Assembly (NCBI RefSeq): GCF_900491745.1
Contig: NZ_UETR01000009.1
Span: forward strand, 124,001 to 188,000
Direction of reading: 5' to 3'
From: Amarolinea aalborgensis
Lineage (GTDB): Bacteria; Chloroflexota; Anaerolineae; SSC4; Amarolineaceae
Length of the DNA: 64,000 nt
The translations under genes were made by a program, and so were the position numbers. The notes under the pieces were generated by a model, which was not told where the DNA came from, searched no databases, and saw nothing but the letters and a program-made list of their open reading frames with translations. Below, piece after piece: positions 35,749-45,783 of this stretch; positions within the stretch are counted from its first letter, which is position 1, and every line of letters begins with the position of its first letter.

Positions 35749-36957
35749 ATGCTGAGCCAGGAACAACTGCAAGCTATGCTGTCCGAACTGGAGTCTGATC
35801 GCGTCGAGCGCACCGTATCGGTCAATAATACCGACAAATTCGGACAGGCCATCTGCGCCTTTGCGAACGATTTCCCCAATCATCGCCAACCTGGGTACCT
35901 CATCGTGGGTGCAAGCGACGACGGGCACCCCAGCGGTCTTTCCGTCACCGATGATCTGCTCCAGAACCTCGCCGCGTTGCGCTCCGACGGGAATATTCAA
36001 CCGCTGCCGGCCATCACCGTGAGCAGACACTCCCTGCCGGGCGGCGATCTGGCTGTGGTCGAGGTGCTCCCTTCGGATTTGCGCCCGGTACGCTACAGAG
36101 GCAAGGTTTGGATTCGTGTTGGCCCCCGTCGCGCAACCGCCAGCGAGCAGGAGGAGCGCATTCTCAGTGAGCGGCGCGTCTCTTACGCCAAGTCTTTCGA
36201 TGCCCTGCCTTGCCTGGAGAGCACACTGGCCGATCTCTCCCAAGAACGCTTCTATCTTTCCTATTTGCGACGCGCCGTAGCCGAGGAAGTGATCGCCCAA
36301 AACGAGCGCCCCTTCAAGCTGCAATTGGCCAGCCTGCGTCTGTTCGATCTCACGCAAGATTGTCCTACCAACGCTGGTGTCCTGCTTCTAGTCGATGCGC
36401 CCACCTACTACTTGCCGGGGGCTTACGTCCAGTTCGTGCGGTACGCCGGTCGTGACGTGACCAGTGACGTGATTGATGAGAAGCGGGCGATGGGCGATTT
36501 GCACACGATCCTGCAAACTCTCGATCTGCTGCTTGATGTCAACCTGCGCCAATACCCCGTGCCGGTGAGTGCGCTGCGCGAGACGATTCTCAGCGACTAC
36601 CCCAAAGTAGCCGTGCGTGAGCTGCTCATCAACGCCATCATGCACCGCAATTATCAGTCGAACGCGCCTGTGCGTTTCTACTGGTTCCCCGATCACATCG
36701 AAATCAATAACCCAGGCGGGCTGTATGGCGAGGCGTCTCCGGAGAATTTCCCATACGCCGTCGGCTATCGCAATCCGGTCATCGCCGAGGCCATTCGCGT
36801 CCTGGGATACACGAACCGGTTCGGACAGGGCGTGCTGCGCGCACGGAAGGCGCTCGACATCAATCACAATCCCCCAGCGCGGTTCATCTTCGACCCGCAT
36901 TGGTTCTCCGTACGGATCGAAGCGCGCGTAGGCAACGGTCTTCCAGGTCAGGACTGA
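35749..36957 (+). CDS. AlbA_2-domain ATP-binding regulator (RecG C-terminal-like)
   Basis: The 402-residue protein has an N-terminal Schlafen/AlbA_2 domain (residues about 15-125, VERTVSVNN, ANDFPNH, YLIVGASDDG, KVWIRVGPR) and a C-terminal HATPase_c_4-type domain (VRELLINAIMHRNY, IEINNPGGLYG, GYTNRFGQGVLRARKAL). Such proteins are annotated as putative transcriptional regulators or ATP-dependent helicase-like proteins; the biochemical role is unsettled. AAGAGG lies 9 nt upstream of ATG 35749. The frame upstream, back to 35653, is open but has no start codon and encodes a charged helix, perhaps the remains of a longer N-terminus lost when the relic promoter segment formed. Confidence 0.85.
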   Translation: MLSQEQLQAMLSELESDRVERTVSVNNTDKFGQAICAFANDFPNHRQPGYLIVGASDDGHPSGLSVTDDLLQNLAALRSDGNIQPLPAITVSRHSLPGGDLAVVEVLPSDLRPVRYRGKVWIRVGPRRATASEQEERILSERRVSYAKSFDALPCLESTLADLSQERFYLSYLRRAVAEEVIAQNERPFKLQLASLRLFDLTQDCPTNAGVLLLVDAPTYYLPGAYVQFVRYAGRDVTSDVIDEKRAMGDLHTILQTLDLLLDVNLRQYPVPVSALRETILSDYPKVAVRELLINAIMHRNYQSNAPVRFYWFPDHIEINNPGGLYGEASPENFPYAVGYRNPVIAEAIRVLGYTNRFGQGVLRARKALDINHNPPARFIFDPHWFSVRIEARVGNGLPGQD

Positions 36958-36995
36958 GAAAAGGCTCCTGCTTGCCGTGGCCCGCACCACCTTCA

Positions 36996-39900
36996 TCAGC
37001 GCCGGATGATCGGCACGAACACCGACCACGGCGTTGCCGTCGGGGTCAAGGTCGGGGTGATGGTGGCCGTCGCCGTCGGCGTTGCGCTGGCGGTGGCTGT
37101 GGGCGTCACCGTCGGCGTCGGTGTGACCGTCGGTGTATGGGTTGCCGTCAGCGTCATTGTCGGTGTGGGGGTCACCGTCGGCGTCGGGCCACACGGCGTG
37201 ATTGCGAACGACGTGTAGTCCGCGTCGTTGGTCAGCCCCACCACATCCAGTCTTGCTCCTGGCTCGCGACGCTCGAACTGCACGGTCTGCGCGCCGGCGC
37301 CCAGGTTCAGCAGTGTCCCACCCACGTCATTCACCGGTACTCGCTGCCACACCCAACCCCACTGGCTGCCGGCCACTGACACCTCGAACACCGCATGGGG
37401 GCTGCCGTTCATCGAAACCAAGAACGAGTTGTGGTTCCAGTCCAGCCCCATGACCCGCGCCCACAGGAAGTATCTACCCGCACGCGGTACAGACATGGTC
37501 ATGTTGACCGCTCCCGCGCCGCCGCCGCTGTTCGTGTCGTGCACGAAGTGACAGGCTGAGGCGGTTGGATCGTCGCCAATGGTCATCGGCACGGCCAGTG
37601 CGCCGGTTTCGGATTCACCCTGCCAGGCGAAGAATGGCGCTGGCGTGCAGGTTGGCGTTGGCGTGGGGGTAGGGACCGGCGACGCACCGACCCACCTGGC
37701 AATGTAGTAGGAGAGGTTGCCCCCGGCCACGGTAAAGTTGCCGCCCACATACAGATGGTCCATGCCATTCACCGCCAGGGCGGAGACACAGGCATACGGC
37801 GGACATGCGCTGACGCCGCTGCCCAGGGACGACCAAACAGTTCCATCCCAGCGGGCAATGTGGTTGGTGTTTACGCCGCCGGCGGTAGTGAAGTTGCCGC
37901 CAGCATAAAGACGGCCCACGCTGTCCACCGCCAGCGCAATGACAGCGTTATTCATGCCGCTGCCCAAGCGCGACCAACGAGCGCCATCCCAACGGGCGAT
38001 CCGGTTCGCGTTGGTCCCACCGGCCGCCCAGAATTCGCCCCCAGCGATGAGGGACTGCGCTGTCCATCGCCAGGGCATAGACATAACCGTCTTGACTAAT
38101 GCCGCTGCCCAGGGCCGACCAGGCCGCGCCGTTCCAGTGTGCAATAGAGTTCGCGCTGACCTCGCCAGCGGTTACAAAGTAGCCGCCTGCGTACAGCCCG
38201 CCCGTATCATCCGTTACGAGGGCGTTGACGACACATGGCTGGTTGGTGGGACAGCCCGTCATACCGCTGCCCAGCGCAGACCAGGCGACGCCGTTCCAGC
38301 GTGCAACATGTTTGGCGCTGACGCCGCCGGCCATGGTGAACTGGCCTCCAGCGTAGACATTGCCTGCATCATCCACGGCGAGGGCGCGGACGCTTGCATC
38401 CATACCAGCGCCCAGGGGGGACCACGCAGCGCCGTCCCACCACGCAATATGATTGGCACTGATCCCGCCAGCCGTGTTGAAGTCGCCCCCGGCATAGAGA
38501 TGTCCGGCGCCATCCACCACCAGCGCGTTGACGCGATGACTCATGCCGCTGCCCAGGGGCGACCAACTGTCACCCTCCCAGCGAGCAATATAGTGGGCGT
38601 TGACCACACCCGCCGTCAAGAAGTAGCCGGCGGCGTAGAGGCGATCGCTGTTTTCGGCCGCCAGGGCATAGATGGGGTGGCTCATACCGTTTCCGCCATG
38701 ACTGAGATCTGCCCAATGGGTGCCGTCCCACTGGGCGACAAAGTTGTAGGGGGCGCCTACTCCGCTAGCCGTGGACCGCCCCCCGGCAGTGAGATGTCCG
38801 GCGCTGTCCACAACCAGCGCGTAAACTGCGCCATTCATGCCACTTCCCAAGGCCGACCAGACTGCTCCATCCCAGCGGGCGATGTGGTTGGCGCTGACCC
38901 CGCCAGCCGTAGTCAACCACCCCCCGGCGTAGACATATCCAGCCCCATCCACCGCCAGCGCGTAAACGGAGCCATTCATGCCACTTCCCAGGGCCGACCA
39001 GACCGCGCCGTCCCAGCGGGCGATATTATAGGCAACGACCCCGCCGGCGGTGATGAAATCGCCCCCGGCATAGAGATAACCAGCCTCATCCACGGCCAGG
39101 GCGAAGACGTACGTACCGTTCCCATGCACGCCACTGCCCAAGGCTGACCAGACCGTGCCATCCCAACGGGCAATATAGTAGGCGCTGACCCCGCCAGCTG
39201 TAGTGAACTGCCCCCCGGCGTAAAGATTGCCGGACCTGTCCGCCGCCAGAGCGTAGACCGTTTCGTTCATACCACTACCCAGCGGCGCCCAGTACGCGCC
39301 ATTCCATTGGGCGACGCATTTGGCGGGAGCCCCGCCGGCGGTCGTGAAGTTGCCTCCGGCATAGAGGTTGCCAGCCTCGTCCATTGCCAGGGCAAAGACG
39401 TCGTGATTCATGCCGCTGCCCAGGGGCGACCAGGCCGCGCCATCCCAGCGCGCGACGCGGTTAGCGCTGACCCCGCCGGCGGTGGTGAAGTCGCCGCCGG
39501 CGTAAAGATACCCGGCGCCGTCAACTGCCAACGCGTAGACACAGTTGGTGTAGGCGCTGCACCCGTCGAGGCCGCTGCCCAGGGGCGCCCAGGTGGCGCC
39601 GTCCCAGCGGGCGATGCGGTTGGCGCTGACCCCATCAACTGTGGTGAATAATCCTCCTGCATAAAGATTGCCAGCCCCGTCCAGCGCCAGCGCGTTGACG
39701 GCGCCATTCACGCCCGGCACATGAAAGCCGGCCGCCCAGTATTCGTCGCCTGGATCAGCCGGGGCGGCGGCTGGCACGAACCGGGGAGCCGCATCGGGTT
39801 CGTCGCTCAAGTTCCAGCCGCTGGGATCGAGGCTGCCGCGAAAACCGCTGGTCAAATCGAGCGTGCCGTCGGGTCGCAGCAGCTCGGCCAGGGGACGCTG

Positions 39901-40053
39901 AGTGGTCGTCAGCGCAGGGGGTGTAGAGTCGTTGGCGGCCGCGGGTGCAGCAGCCGGCACGGCCGGCGCTGCCAGCGTCGCAATCATCAACCATACAGTG
40001 AACAAGCTAATCGCACGAAATTGGGAAACCATACCATCCTCCGCATCTGTCAC
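36996..40053 (-). pseudogene. Secreted beta-propeller-like repeat protein with frameshift
   Basis: A signal peptide at 40053 leads to about 13 repeats of roughly 45 residues, each with LYAGGxFTTAGGVSAN and IARWDGxxWSxLGSG (delta-60/propeller-like). Near 38055 the frame changes: the first frame ends in unrelated residues at 37948, while IAGGEFWAAGG and two more repeats continue in the frame that ends at 36996. Then come a carbohydrate-binding-like beta domain, a long Thr/Pro/Val linker and a tail ending VFVPIIRR. A loss of two bases (or gain of one) in the repeat explains it. It may be a real mutation, phase variation or a sequencing error. If restored, the protein is about 1018 residues, exported and probably surface-bound. 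Confidence 0.82.
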
Positions 40054-40444
40054 ACCATGCGCTACAAGAACCTGGGTGCAGGCTCAAGCCTGTGCCCAGG
40101 CCGGCGAAGCAAAGAATTGTGGGTTTGTGTCTGAGGATCGCAGCGAAGGAATCGCGCGCAGGGCGCCGCGCCCAAACGATGAGGATTATTGAGCGCCATT
40201 ACGGCGGCGCGCCCGATCGGTGCGGTCCGCGCGCGGCTCAACGACGACAGCAAAAGCACAATCAACCACCGGCACAGGCTTTGCGGCGCCATCACATCCT
40301 CCTACCGCCTGTCCGTCAGTCTGGGCGCAAGCACGGGTTGCGCTCTTGCTGGAGCAAGGATTCTCCCCTGAGTTTAGCACATCCACATGAAAATAGAATG
40401 AACAACCAATCTTCTGCATGTGACGGGTTGTTCATCTGTGCTTT
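40054..40444. other. Non-coding region upstream of the polysaccharide locus
   Basis: About 390 bp without a convincing gene. An imperfect dyad CCTGGGTGCAGGCT / AGCCTGTGCCCAGG lies near 40069-40098. Short open frames here lack ribosome-binding sites and family features. Confidence 0.5.
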
Positions 40445-40531
40445 GGCGCCTGGATTGACAACATCCTTGCATCCCTTCTATAATGACGGCGCTTGCATGA
40501 CCCTTGTCAAGTTGATACTAACATACCCCAT
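40445..40531 (+). promoter_or_regulatory. Main promoter of the polysaccharide locus
   Basis: TTGACA (40455-40460), 18 bp, TATAAT (40479-40484) is the best promoter in the window, with a leader of about 85 nt before wzz. The whole 87-bp segment is repeated at 35531-35616. Confidence 0.8.
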
Positions 40532-40576
40532 GCAGCACAGCCGGTCACATCAGGGGCTGCGCATGGTGGAGATGAG

Positions 40577-41875
40577 ATGAATAACGAGTTCTTGAATAGC
40601 ATCCACGTGGTGCGGCGGCGCGCCTGGCTGATTGGCCTGCTGGTCATCGTCACCGTGGCCACGATTTTGTACCTGGGTTACACCGCGCCCGCCAGTTATC
40701 AGGCCCGCGTGCGCCTGCGGGTGCTGGCCGTGGAATCTGAAGCCGTCACCCTCTTTGCGCCCTCCTCCAGTCTGCCGGGGCGTGAACAGATCATCAACAC
40801 GCGCGAAGAGTTCTTCTCGTTTCTGCGCGGCCGCAACGTGGCCTGGCAAACCATCGGCGACCTGGGGCTGACGATGGACGCAGACACGCTGCAGGAGCGC
40901 ATGACGTTCGAGGAACAGGATGATTTCGTCAGTGTGGTCGCCACCGCGGAGCGACCAGACCTGGCGGAAAAGATTGCGACGACCTACGTCAACTACGCGC
41001 TCCTGGCCTATCGCGAGTTTCGCCTCTCCCCTGTCAACCAGAGCGCGCAGTTCATTGATACGCAGTTGGCCGACGAGCGCCAAAAGCTGAACGCCGCGCA
41101 AGACGCGTTCCTGAAGTTCAAGCTCGCCAACGCCATCGAATCGCTGCCCACGGAAATCCAGGCCTTGCAGGGCGAGCTGCGACGCCTGCGCCTCGATCGC
41201 GACCAGGCGGTGATTGATGAGCAGCAGGCGCAAGCCACCCTCGATCTGTACCAGGCCGCGGCCGACCAGGCGCAGGCGCAGACATTGGCTCTCCTGGCCC
41301 CTGTGCCAACGCCAAATCCGCGCACGCCGCGCCCCACCCCCACGGCGCCGCCACCCGGCGCCACTGTGGTGCCCAACTTTAGCGCTTCGTTGAGCGCCGA
41401 CGCGCGCCTGCAGTGGGCGCGCACCTATCAGGATGAAGCCCTGCGCTACCAAAACCTGGTGACCGAACAACGCGTGCGCATCCAGCAGGCGCGCGCCAGT
41501 CAGACCCGCTACGATCAGATGATTGCGCAGCGCGAAACCGAGATGTCATCCCTGATCGGTCTGCACACCGAATATGACAACCACGAGGCGGCGGTCAAGC
41601 AGGCCGCCGATTCGGTGGACTTCCTCGCGGGCAAAGCCGCGGAAGCGCACCTGCGTGAAAGCCAGGGCCTCAACTCCGGTTTCTTGCAGGTCATTGAGCC
41701 GGCGCGCATTCCGACCGATCCTACCCCATCGCAAACCGTTCGCCTGGCATTGGTCGGCGCGGTGCTGGCCTTCCTGGCCGGCATCGTCCTCGCGTTTGTC
41801 CTCGAATTCTTGGGCGCGGCGCGGCAAGATAGTCCCGCAGGCCGGCGGCCACCCTCGCGTGCGAGTGGGCAGTGA
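40577..41875 (+). CDS. Wzz-type polysaccharide chain-length determinant
   Basis: The 432-residue protein has one N-terminal membrane helix (about residues 17-35), a long periplasmic coiled-coil region (residues about 150-240 and 310-370) and a C-terminal membrane helix (about 395-420) preceded by the Pro-rich IPTDPTPSQ motif. These are the features of the PCP/Wzz family that sets O-antigen or exopolysaccharide length. No cytoplasmic tyrosine-kinase domain follows. A Pro/Thr stretch (PTPNPRTPRPTPT) interrupts the coiled coil, which is unusual. ATG 40577 has GGAG about 6 nt upstream. The stop overlaps the next start (GTGA). Confidence 0.9.
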   Translation: MNNEFLNSIHVVRRRAWLIGLLVIVTVATILYLGYTAPASYQARVRLRVLAVESEAVTLFAPSSSLPGREQIINTREEFFSFLRGRNVAWQTIGDLGLTMDADTLQERMTFEEQDDFVSVVATAERPDLAEKIATTYVNYALLAYREFRLSPVNQSAQFIDTQLADERQKLNAAQDAFLKFKLANAIESLPTEIQALQGELRRLRLDRDQAVIDEQQAQATLDLYQAAADQAQAQTLALLAPVPTPNPRTPRPTPTAPPPGATVVPNFSASLSADARLQWARTYQDEALRYQNLVTEQRVRIQQARASQTRYDQMIAQRETEMSSLIGLHTEYDNHEAAVKQAADSVDFLAGKAAEAHLRESQGLNSGFLQVIEPARIPTDPTPSQTVRLALVGAVLAFLAGIVLAFVLEFLGAARQDSPAGRRPPSRASGQ

Positions 41876-43158
41876 GCGCCATTCCACGCATCTTGGCGTT
41901 TGTGGACCTGGCGCCGCGCGCCGGCGGCTCGATTATCAGCCTGCAGCTGCTGGCGCAGGGACTGGCCGCCCGGCGCTGCCCAGAGAATGGCGCGGCGCCG
42001 TGTTATCGGCTGGCCGTCATTCTCAACGCCGCCAATCCGGCTGTGACGCGCTACCGGGACAGCGGCGCCTTTGCGGGCGGCGTGCAAACCATCGGCTCGC
42101 GCCAGGGCCTGGGTGATGCTTACCCTGCGCTCGTCGAACAGGCGCGTTCCAGCGGCGCCCTGTCGCGCCTGCGCCAGGCGCCCACGTTCAAGGCCGCGTG
42201 GCAGAGCGCAGGCATGGTCGTACGCTTGGCGCGCGAAATCTTGCCGCAGGCCCGCCGCCTGCGCGCTGTGCTGGCGCGGCAGCATCCCGACCTGGTGCAT
42301 TTCAATGACATCGTGCCGGTCAGCCGCGCCGGTATTCTGGCCGCTTCCTGGCTGCATCGCCCCATCGTATGCCATGTGCGCGCCCTTGATCCGTTGACCT
42401 GGTTCGATCGTTGGCTGACCCGGCGCGTGGACGGATTCATCTACATCTCACAGGCGGTGGCTGATCAGCAGCGCCGCGCCGGCGCGCAGGCGCGGCGCGG
42501 GCTGGTGGTGCCCAACGCGGTCAACCTGGATGATTTCCCGTCCGCGCTGCGTCCCGGCGCGCTGCGCCAGGAACTAAGCATTGCCCACGATGCGTTCGTG
42601 GTGGGGAGCCTGGGACGCCTGGTCACGTGGAAGGGGCACCAGGTGGCCCTCACAGCCTTTGCTGCGTTGACGCAGCAATGCCCCACCGCGCATCTCCTCA
42701 TCGCGGGCGCGCCCGATGTGGCCGAACCGGGGCTGGAGCATGAGCTGCGCGAGTTGGCCGCGCAGCTCAACATCAGCGACCGTGTCACCTTTGCCGGGCA
42801 GCGTGACGATGTCCCGCAGGTGTTGGCCACGCTCGATGTCCTGTGCCATTGCGCGATCGAACCGGAACCGTTTGGCCGCGTCGTCATCGAAGGCATGGCC
42901 GCGCGGCGCCCCGTCATCGCCAGCGCGGCCGGCGGCGTGGTGGAAATCATCGAATCGGGCGTCAACGGACTGCTCGTGCCGCCGGGCGACAGCGCGGCGC
43001 TGGCCGCAGCCTTGACCGATCTCTGGCAGCATCCGCTGAAGGCCGCGACGCTGGCCGCCGCCGGCCGTCAGCGGGTTGAAACGCACTACACGCTCGCCCA
43101 GCATGTCGCCGGCGTCGAAGCGATGTACAATGACATTTTGGGTTCTGTGGGGCCGTGA
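41872..43158 (+). CDS. GT4-family glycosyltransferase
   Basis: The 428-residue GT-B enzyme has an N-terminal acceptor domain and a C-terminal nucleotide-sugar domain with the E-x7-E motif EPFGRVVIE and GSLGRLVTWKGHQ. It probably adds a sugar to the growing lipid-linked repeat unit on the cytoplasmic side of the membrane. It starts with GTG, overlapping the wzz stop by four bases, and ends by overlapping the next gene in the same way. Donor sugar unknown. Confidence 0.92.
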   Translation: MSAIPRILAFVDLAPRAGGSIISLQLLAQGLAARRCPENGAAPCYRLAVILNAANPAVTRYRDSGAFAGGVQTIGSRQGLGDAYPALVEQARSSGALSRLRQAPTFKAAWQSAGMVVRLAREILPQARRLRAVLARQHPDLVHFNDIVPVSRAGILAASWLHRPIVCHVRALDPLTWFDRWLTRRVDGFIYISQAVADQQRRAGAQARRGLVVPNAVNLDDFPSALRPGALRQELSIAHDAFVVGSLGRLVTWKGHQVALTAFAALTQQCPTAHLLIAGAPDVAEPGLEHELRELAAQLNISDRVTFAGQRDDVPQVLATLDVLCHCAIEPEPFGRVVIEGMAARRPVIASAAGGVVEIIESGVNGLLVPPGDSAALAAALTDLWQHPLKAATLAAAGRQRVETHYTLAQHVAGVEAMYNDILGSVGP

Positions 43159-44612
43159 ATATGCGTCTCAAACCCTGGCTGACCTGGCGGCCCTGGCTGG
43201 AGCAGGCGGGCCTTGTCGCCCTGGTGATCGTCCTGGGGCTGGCGCTTGGCCTCACCCTCTGGAATCCGCAGCGCTTGCCGCTGACCGTGGCGCTGGTGGC
43301 CTCTGCCTTTGCGCTGCTGCTTGTCACGCTCGACCCGCTGCTTGGTCTCGCGGCCTGGATCGCCATCTCGCCGTTTACGCCATTCCTCAACCTCGACATC
43401 CACCTGGGCGAGGCTATCCCTGACCTGGCGTTGACGCGGCTGGCGGCGGGTTGGGGGATCGTGCTGCTGGCCGCGCAAGCCGCGACCAGGCGCCGGCGTC
43501 TGGCGCCCCCGAACCTGCTCGATGCCACCCTCTTCGTCTTTGGCGTTGCCATCGTCCTCAGCGGTCTGGCTTCGATCTATGGGCCGAGCGCCGGCGTGCA
43601 GACCGCTTTCGACGCCTACCTGCTGCCGTTCTTGGCCTACGCCCTGGCGCGCAACCTGGTGCAGACCGGGCGCGCCGTGCGCGTCGTTCAGATCACCCTT
43701 GTGGTGATTGGCGCCTATCTGGCGTTCCTGGTCCTGCAAGAACAGGCCACCGGCCGCGTCCTCTTTGCCCTGGACACGGTGCAGTTCACTTATGGCACCG
43801 GTCTGCGGCGGGTGGTCAGCCTCCTCGGTAATCCGATCTTCTTCGGCATTCCGCTTGCCTTCAGCGTGGTCGCCGGCCTGCTACTGTTGATGGCCGAGAA
43901 GCGCCGCCGCGGCCAGGCGCTGATCGTGCTGCTTCTGCTGGCCTTCGTCGCCGCAGCCTTCTACACCTATAACCGCGCCAGTTGGGCCGGCGTGGTTCTG
44001 GGCGTGCTGACACCCTCTCTCTTTTTTGGCCGCCTGCGCCGCATCGTGCTGCCGGCGCTGGCCGCGCTCGCCCTGGTGGGCGTCTTGCTCTGGCCGGTCC
44101 TCAGTCAGCAGCCGATCATCAAAGAACGCCTGGCCGACGAAGATTCGGTCAACGATCGTCTGAACAATGTCAACGTCGCGCTGACGCTGTGGCGCCAGTC
44201 GCCGGTCTTTGGCATCGGCTACGGCAGCTTTGGCCTGACGGCGCTGGACCAGGGGCTTCTGCCGCGCATTGCCAAGTACGTCCCCGCGCCCCATAATTCG
44301 TATCTCTTTGTCTTGACCTCAGGCGGCCTGCTGGCCCTGGTTCCTTATCTCCTGAGCTTTGCCGTCATCGCGTTCGATCTTTGGCGCTTTGGCCGCCGAC
44401 TTCGGCGAGCTCAGTCGAGCCGCGCGCCGCCGGATGATCCAGACGGCCGCGCGCAGCGCGGCATGGTGATCGGGGGCTGGGCCATTCTGCTCATCATGGT
44501 CAGCACGTCGCTGACCTACGATGTCGCGACCGGCACGTTGACCAGCCTGATGTTCTATTTCTTCATGGGAGCCGTCTATGGCATGGCCGAACATGCAGCC
44601 ACTCGTGTCTGA
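43155..44612 (+). CDS. O-antigen ligase/polymerase family membrane protein
   Basis: The 485-residue protein has about 11-12 membrane helices and the Wzy_C/O-antigen ligase motif in a large loop before the last helices (NDRLNNVNVALTLWRQSPVFG, then PAPHNSYL). It either polymerises repeat units (Wzy) or ligates glycan to an acceptor (WaaL); sequence does not separate these. GTG 43155 overlaps the previous stop; ATG 43161 is an alternative start. It overlaps the next gene by 35 nt. Confidence 0.9.
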   Translation: MNMRLKPWLTWRPWLEQAGLVALVIVLGLALGLTLWNPQRLPLTVALVASAFALLLVTLDPLLGLAAWIAISPFTPFLNLDIHLGEAIPDLALTRLAAGWGIVLLAAQAATRRRRLAPPNLLDATLFVFGVAIVLSGLASIYGPSAGVQTAFDAYLLPFLAYALARNLVQTGRAVRVVQITLVVIGAYLAFLVLQEQATGRVLFALDTVQFTYGTGLRRVVSLLGNPIFFGIPLAFSVVAGLLLLMAEKRRRGQALIVLLLLAFVAAAFYTYNRASWAGVVLGVLTPSLFFGRLRRIVLPALAALALVGVLLWPVLSQQPIIKERLADEDSVNDRLNNVNVALTLWRQSPVFGIGYGSFGLTALDQGLLPRIAKYVPAPHNSYLFVLTSGGLLALVPYLLSFAVIAFDLWRFGRRLRRAQSSRAPPDDPDGRAQRGMVIGGWAILLIMVSTSLTYDVATGTLTSLMFYFFMGAVYGMAEHAATRV

Positions 44613-45783
44613 ACAGCACGCGCCCGCGGCCGCGCGCGGCCGCGTTGCGCTGTTAGGCCTGTACCCGGCAGACCCGACGCGCATCGTCGGCGGCGTCGAA
44701 GCTGTCGTGGCGACCCTGGCGCACGAGCTGGCCGCGCTGCCGGGCATGGAAGTGCACGTGCTGAGCGGCAGCCCGGCCGTCGCTCAGATCACGCGGGAGC
44801 AGCACGGCCAGGTCACCGTCCACCGCGTGCCGGAGAAGCGCCTGGGCCGGCTCTTCCTGCTGCGCACCGATTGGTGGTGGCTGCGCCGGGCCATCCGCGC
44901 GGTCGCGCCCGATGTGGTGCACGCGCACGGCTCCGGCGCGTACGTGGACGCGGCGCTCTCCAGCCGCCTGCCAGCCGTGGTCACCGTGCATGGCGTGGTG
45001 GCCCAAGAGGCGCGCCTGGCCGCGCAGTCCGGCGGCCTGGGCACGCGCCTGCGCTGGACCTTCGATCGCATCTACGAGCGTTACTGCCTGGCGCGTGCGC
45101 GTGACATCATCGTCATCAGTCCCTATCTACTGCGTGAGTTTCCCTGGCTGGCGCAGCGCGCCCGCATCACCGCAATCGAAAATCCGGTGAACGCCGCCTT
45201 CTTTGACATCCACCGCGCGCCGTCGCCGGCCACCATTCTCTGCCCCGCGCGCATCATTGCGCGTAAAGGCATTCTCGATCTGATTCAGGCCTTCAGCCAG
45301 ATTGCCGCCGTAAACAGTCAGGCCGAGCTGCGCCTGGCCGGCGAGGTGGGCGCGGAGCCGGACTACGCCCGGCGCTGCTTGCAGGCCGTGCAAGCCCATG
45401 GACTGGGAGATCGCGTGCAATTCCTGGGCAGTCTGCCTGCCGTCGCCCTGCGCGAAGAGTTGGCGACCTGCACGGCCGTGGCGCTGGCCGCGTACCAGGA
45501 GACCGCGCCGGTCACGATTGCCGAAGCCCTGGCGGCCGGCTGCCCCGTCGTCGCCACGGCTGTGGGCGGCGTCCCTGATATGATCGAGGATGGACAAACG
45601 GGTTTGCTCTCGCCCGCGGCTGATGCCGACGCGCTGGCGGCCAATCTGCGTCGCCTTCTGGATGACGCCGCCTTGACGCAGCGCCTGGGGCGGGCCGGTC
45701 AGGCCGCCGCGCGGGCGCGTTTCCATCCTGCGGCCGTGGCCGCGCAGACGCGTGCGCTCTACCAGCGGGTGATGCGCTCATGA
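44578..45783 (+). CDS. GT4-family glycosyltransferase
   Basis: The 401-residue GT-B protein begins with RVALLGLYPADPTRIVGGVEAVV, has HAHGSGAYVD and VTVHGVV in the acceptor half, and the donor motif ETAPVTIAEALAAGCPVVAT. Start is ATG 44578 inside the preceding gene or ATG 44593. It belongs to a tandem of glycosyltransferases with overlapping ends and shares the ATGA junction with the next gene. Confidence 0.92.
   Translation: MAWPNMQPLVSEQHAPAAARGRVALLGLYPADPTRIVGGVEAVVATLAHELAALPGMEVHVLSGSPAVAQITREQHGQVTVHRVPEKRLGRLFLLRTDWWWLRRAIRAVAPDVVHAHGSGAYVDAALSSRLPAVVTVHGVVAQEARLAAQSGGLGTRLRWTFDRIYERYCLARARDIIVISPYLLREFPWLAQRARITAIENPVNAAFFDIHRAPSPATILCPARIIARKGILDLIQAFSQIAAVNSQAELRLAGEVGAEPDYARRCLQAVQAHGLGDRVQFLGSLPAVALREELATCTAVALAAYQETAPVTIAEALAAGCPVVATAVGGVPDMIEDGQTGLLSPAADADALAANLRRLLDDAALTQRLGRAGQAAARARFHPAAVAAQTRALYQRVMRS

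Noticed and set aside
37939..39147. 402-codon plus-strand frame over the repeat protein
   Set aside because: It mirrors the repeats of the minus-strand gene and has no family motif or start signal.
37948..40053. Regularly spaced DNA repeats, CRISPR-like at first look
   Set aside because: The period of about 135 bp is coding (45-residue YAGG repeats), with no short spacers of constant length and no cas genes.
40092..40580. 162-codon plus-strand frame before wzz
   Set aside because: It spans the strong promoter and the dyad, and its composition is not protein-like.
41118..42440. Several minus-strand frames under the glycosyltransferase genes
   Set aside because: All are antisense to conserved genes and rich in Arg/Pro, as expected for shadow frames in GC-rich DNA.
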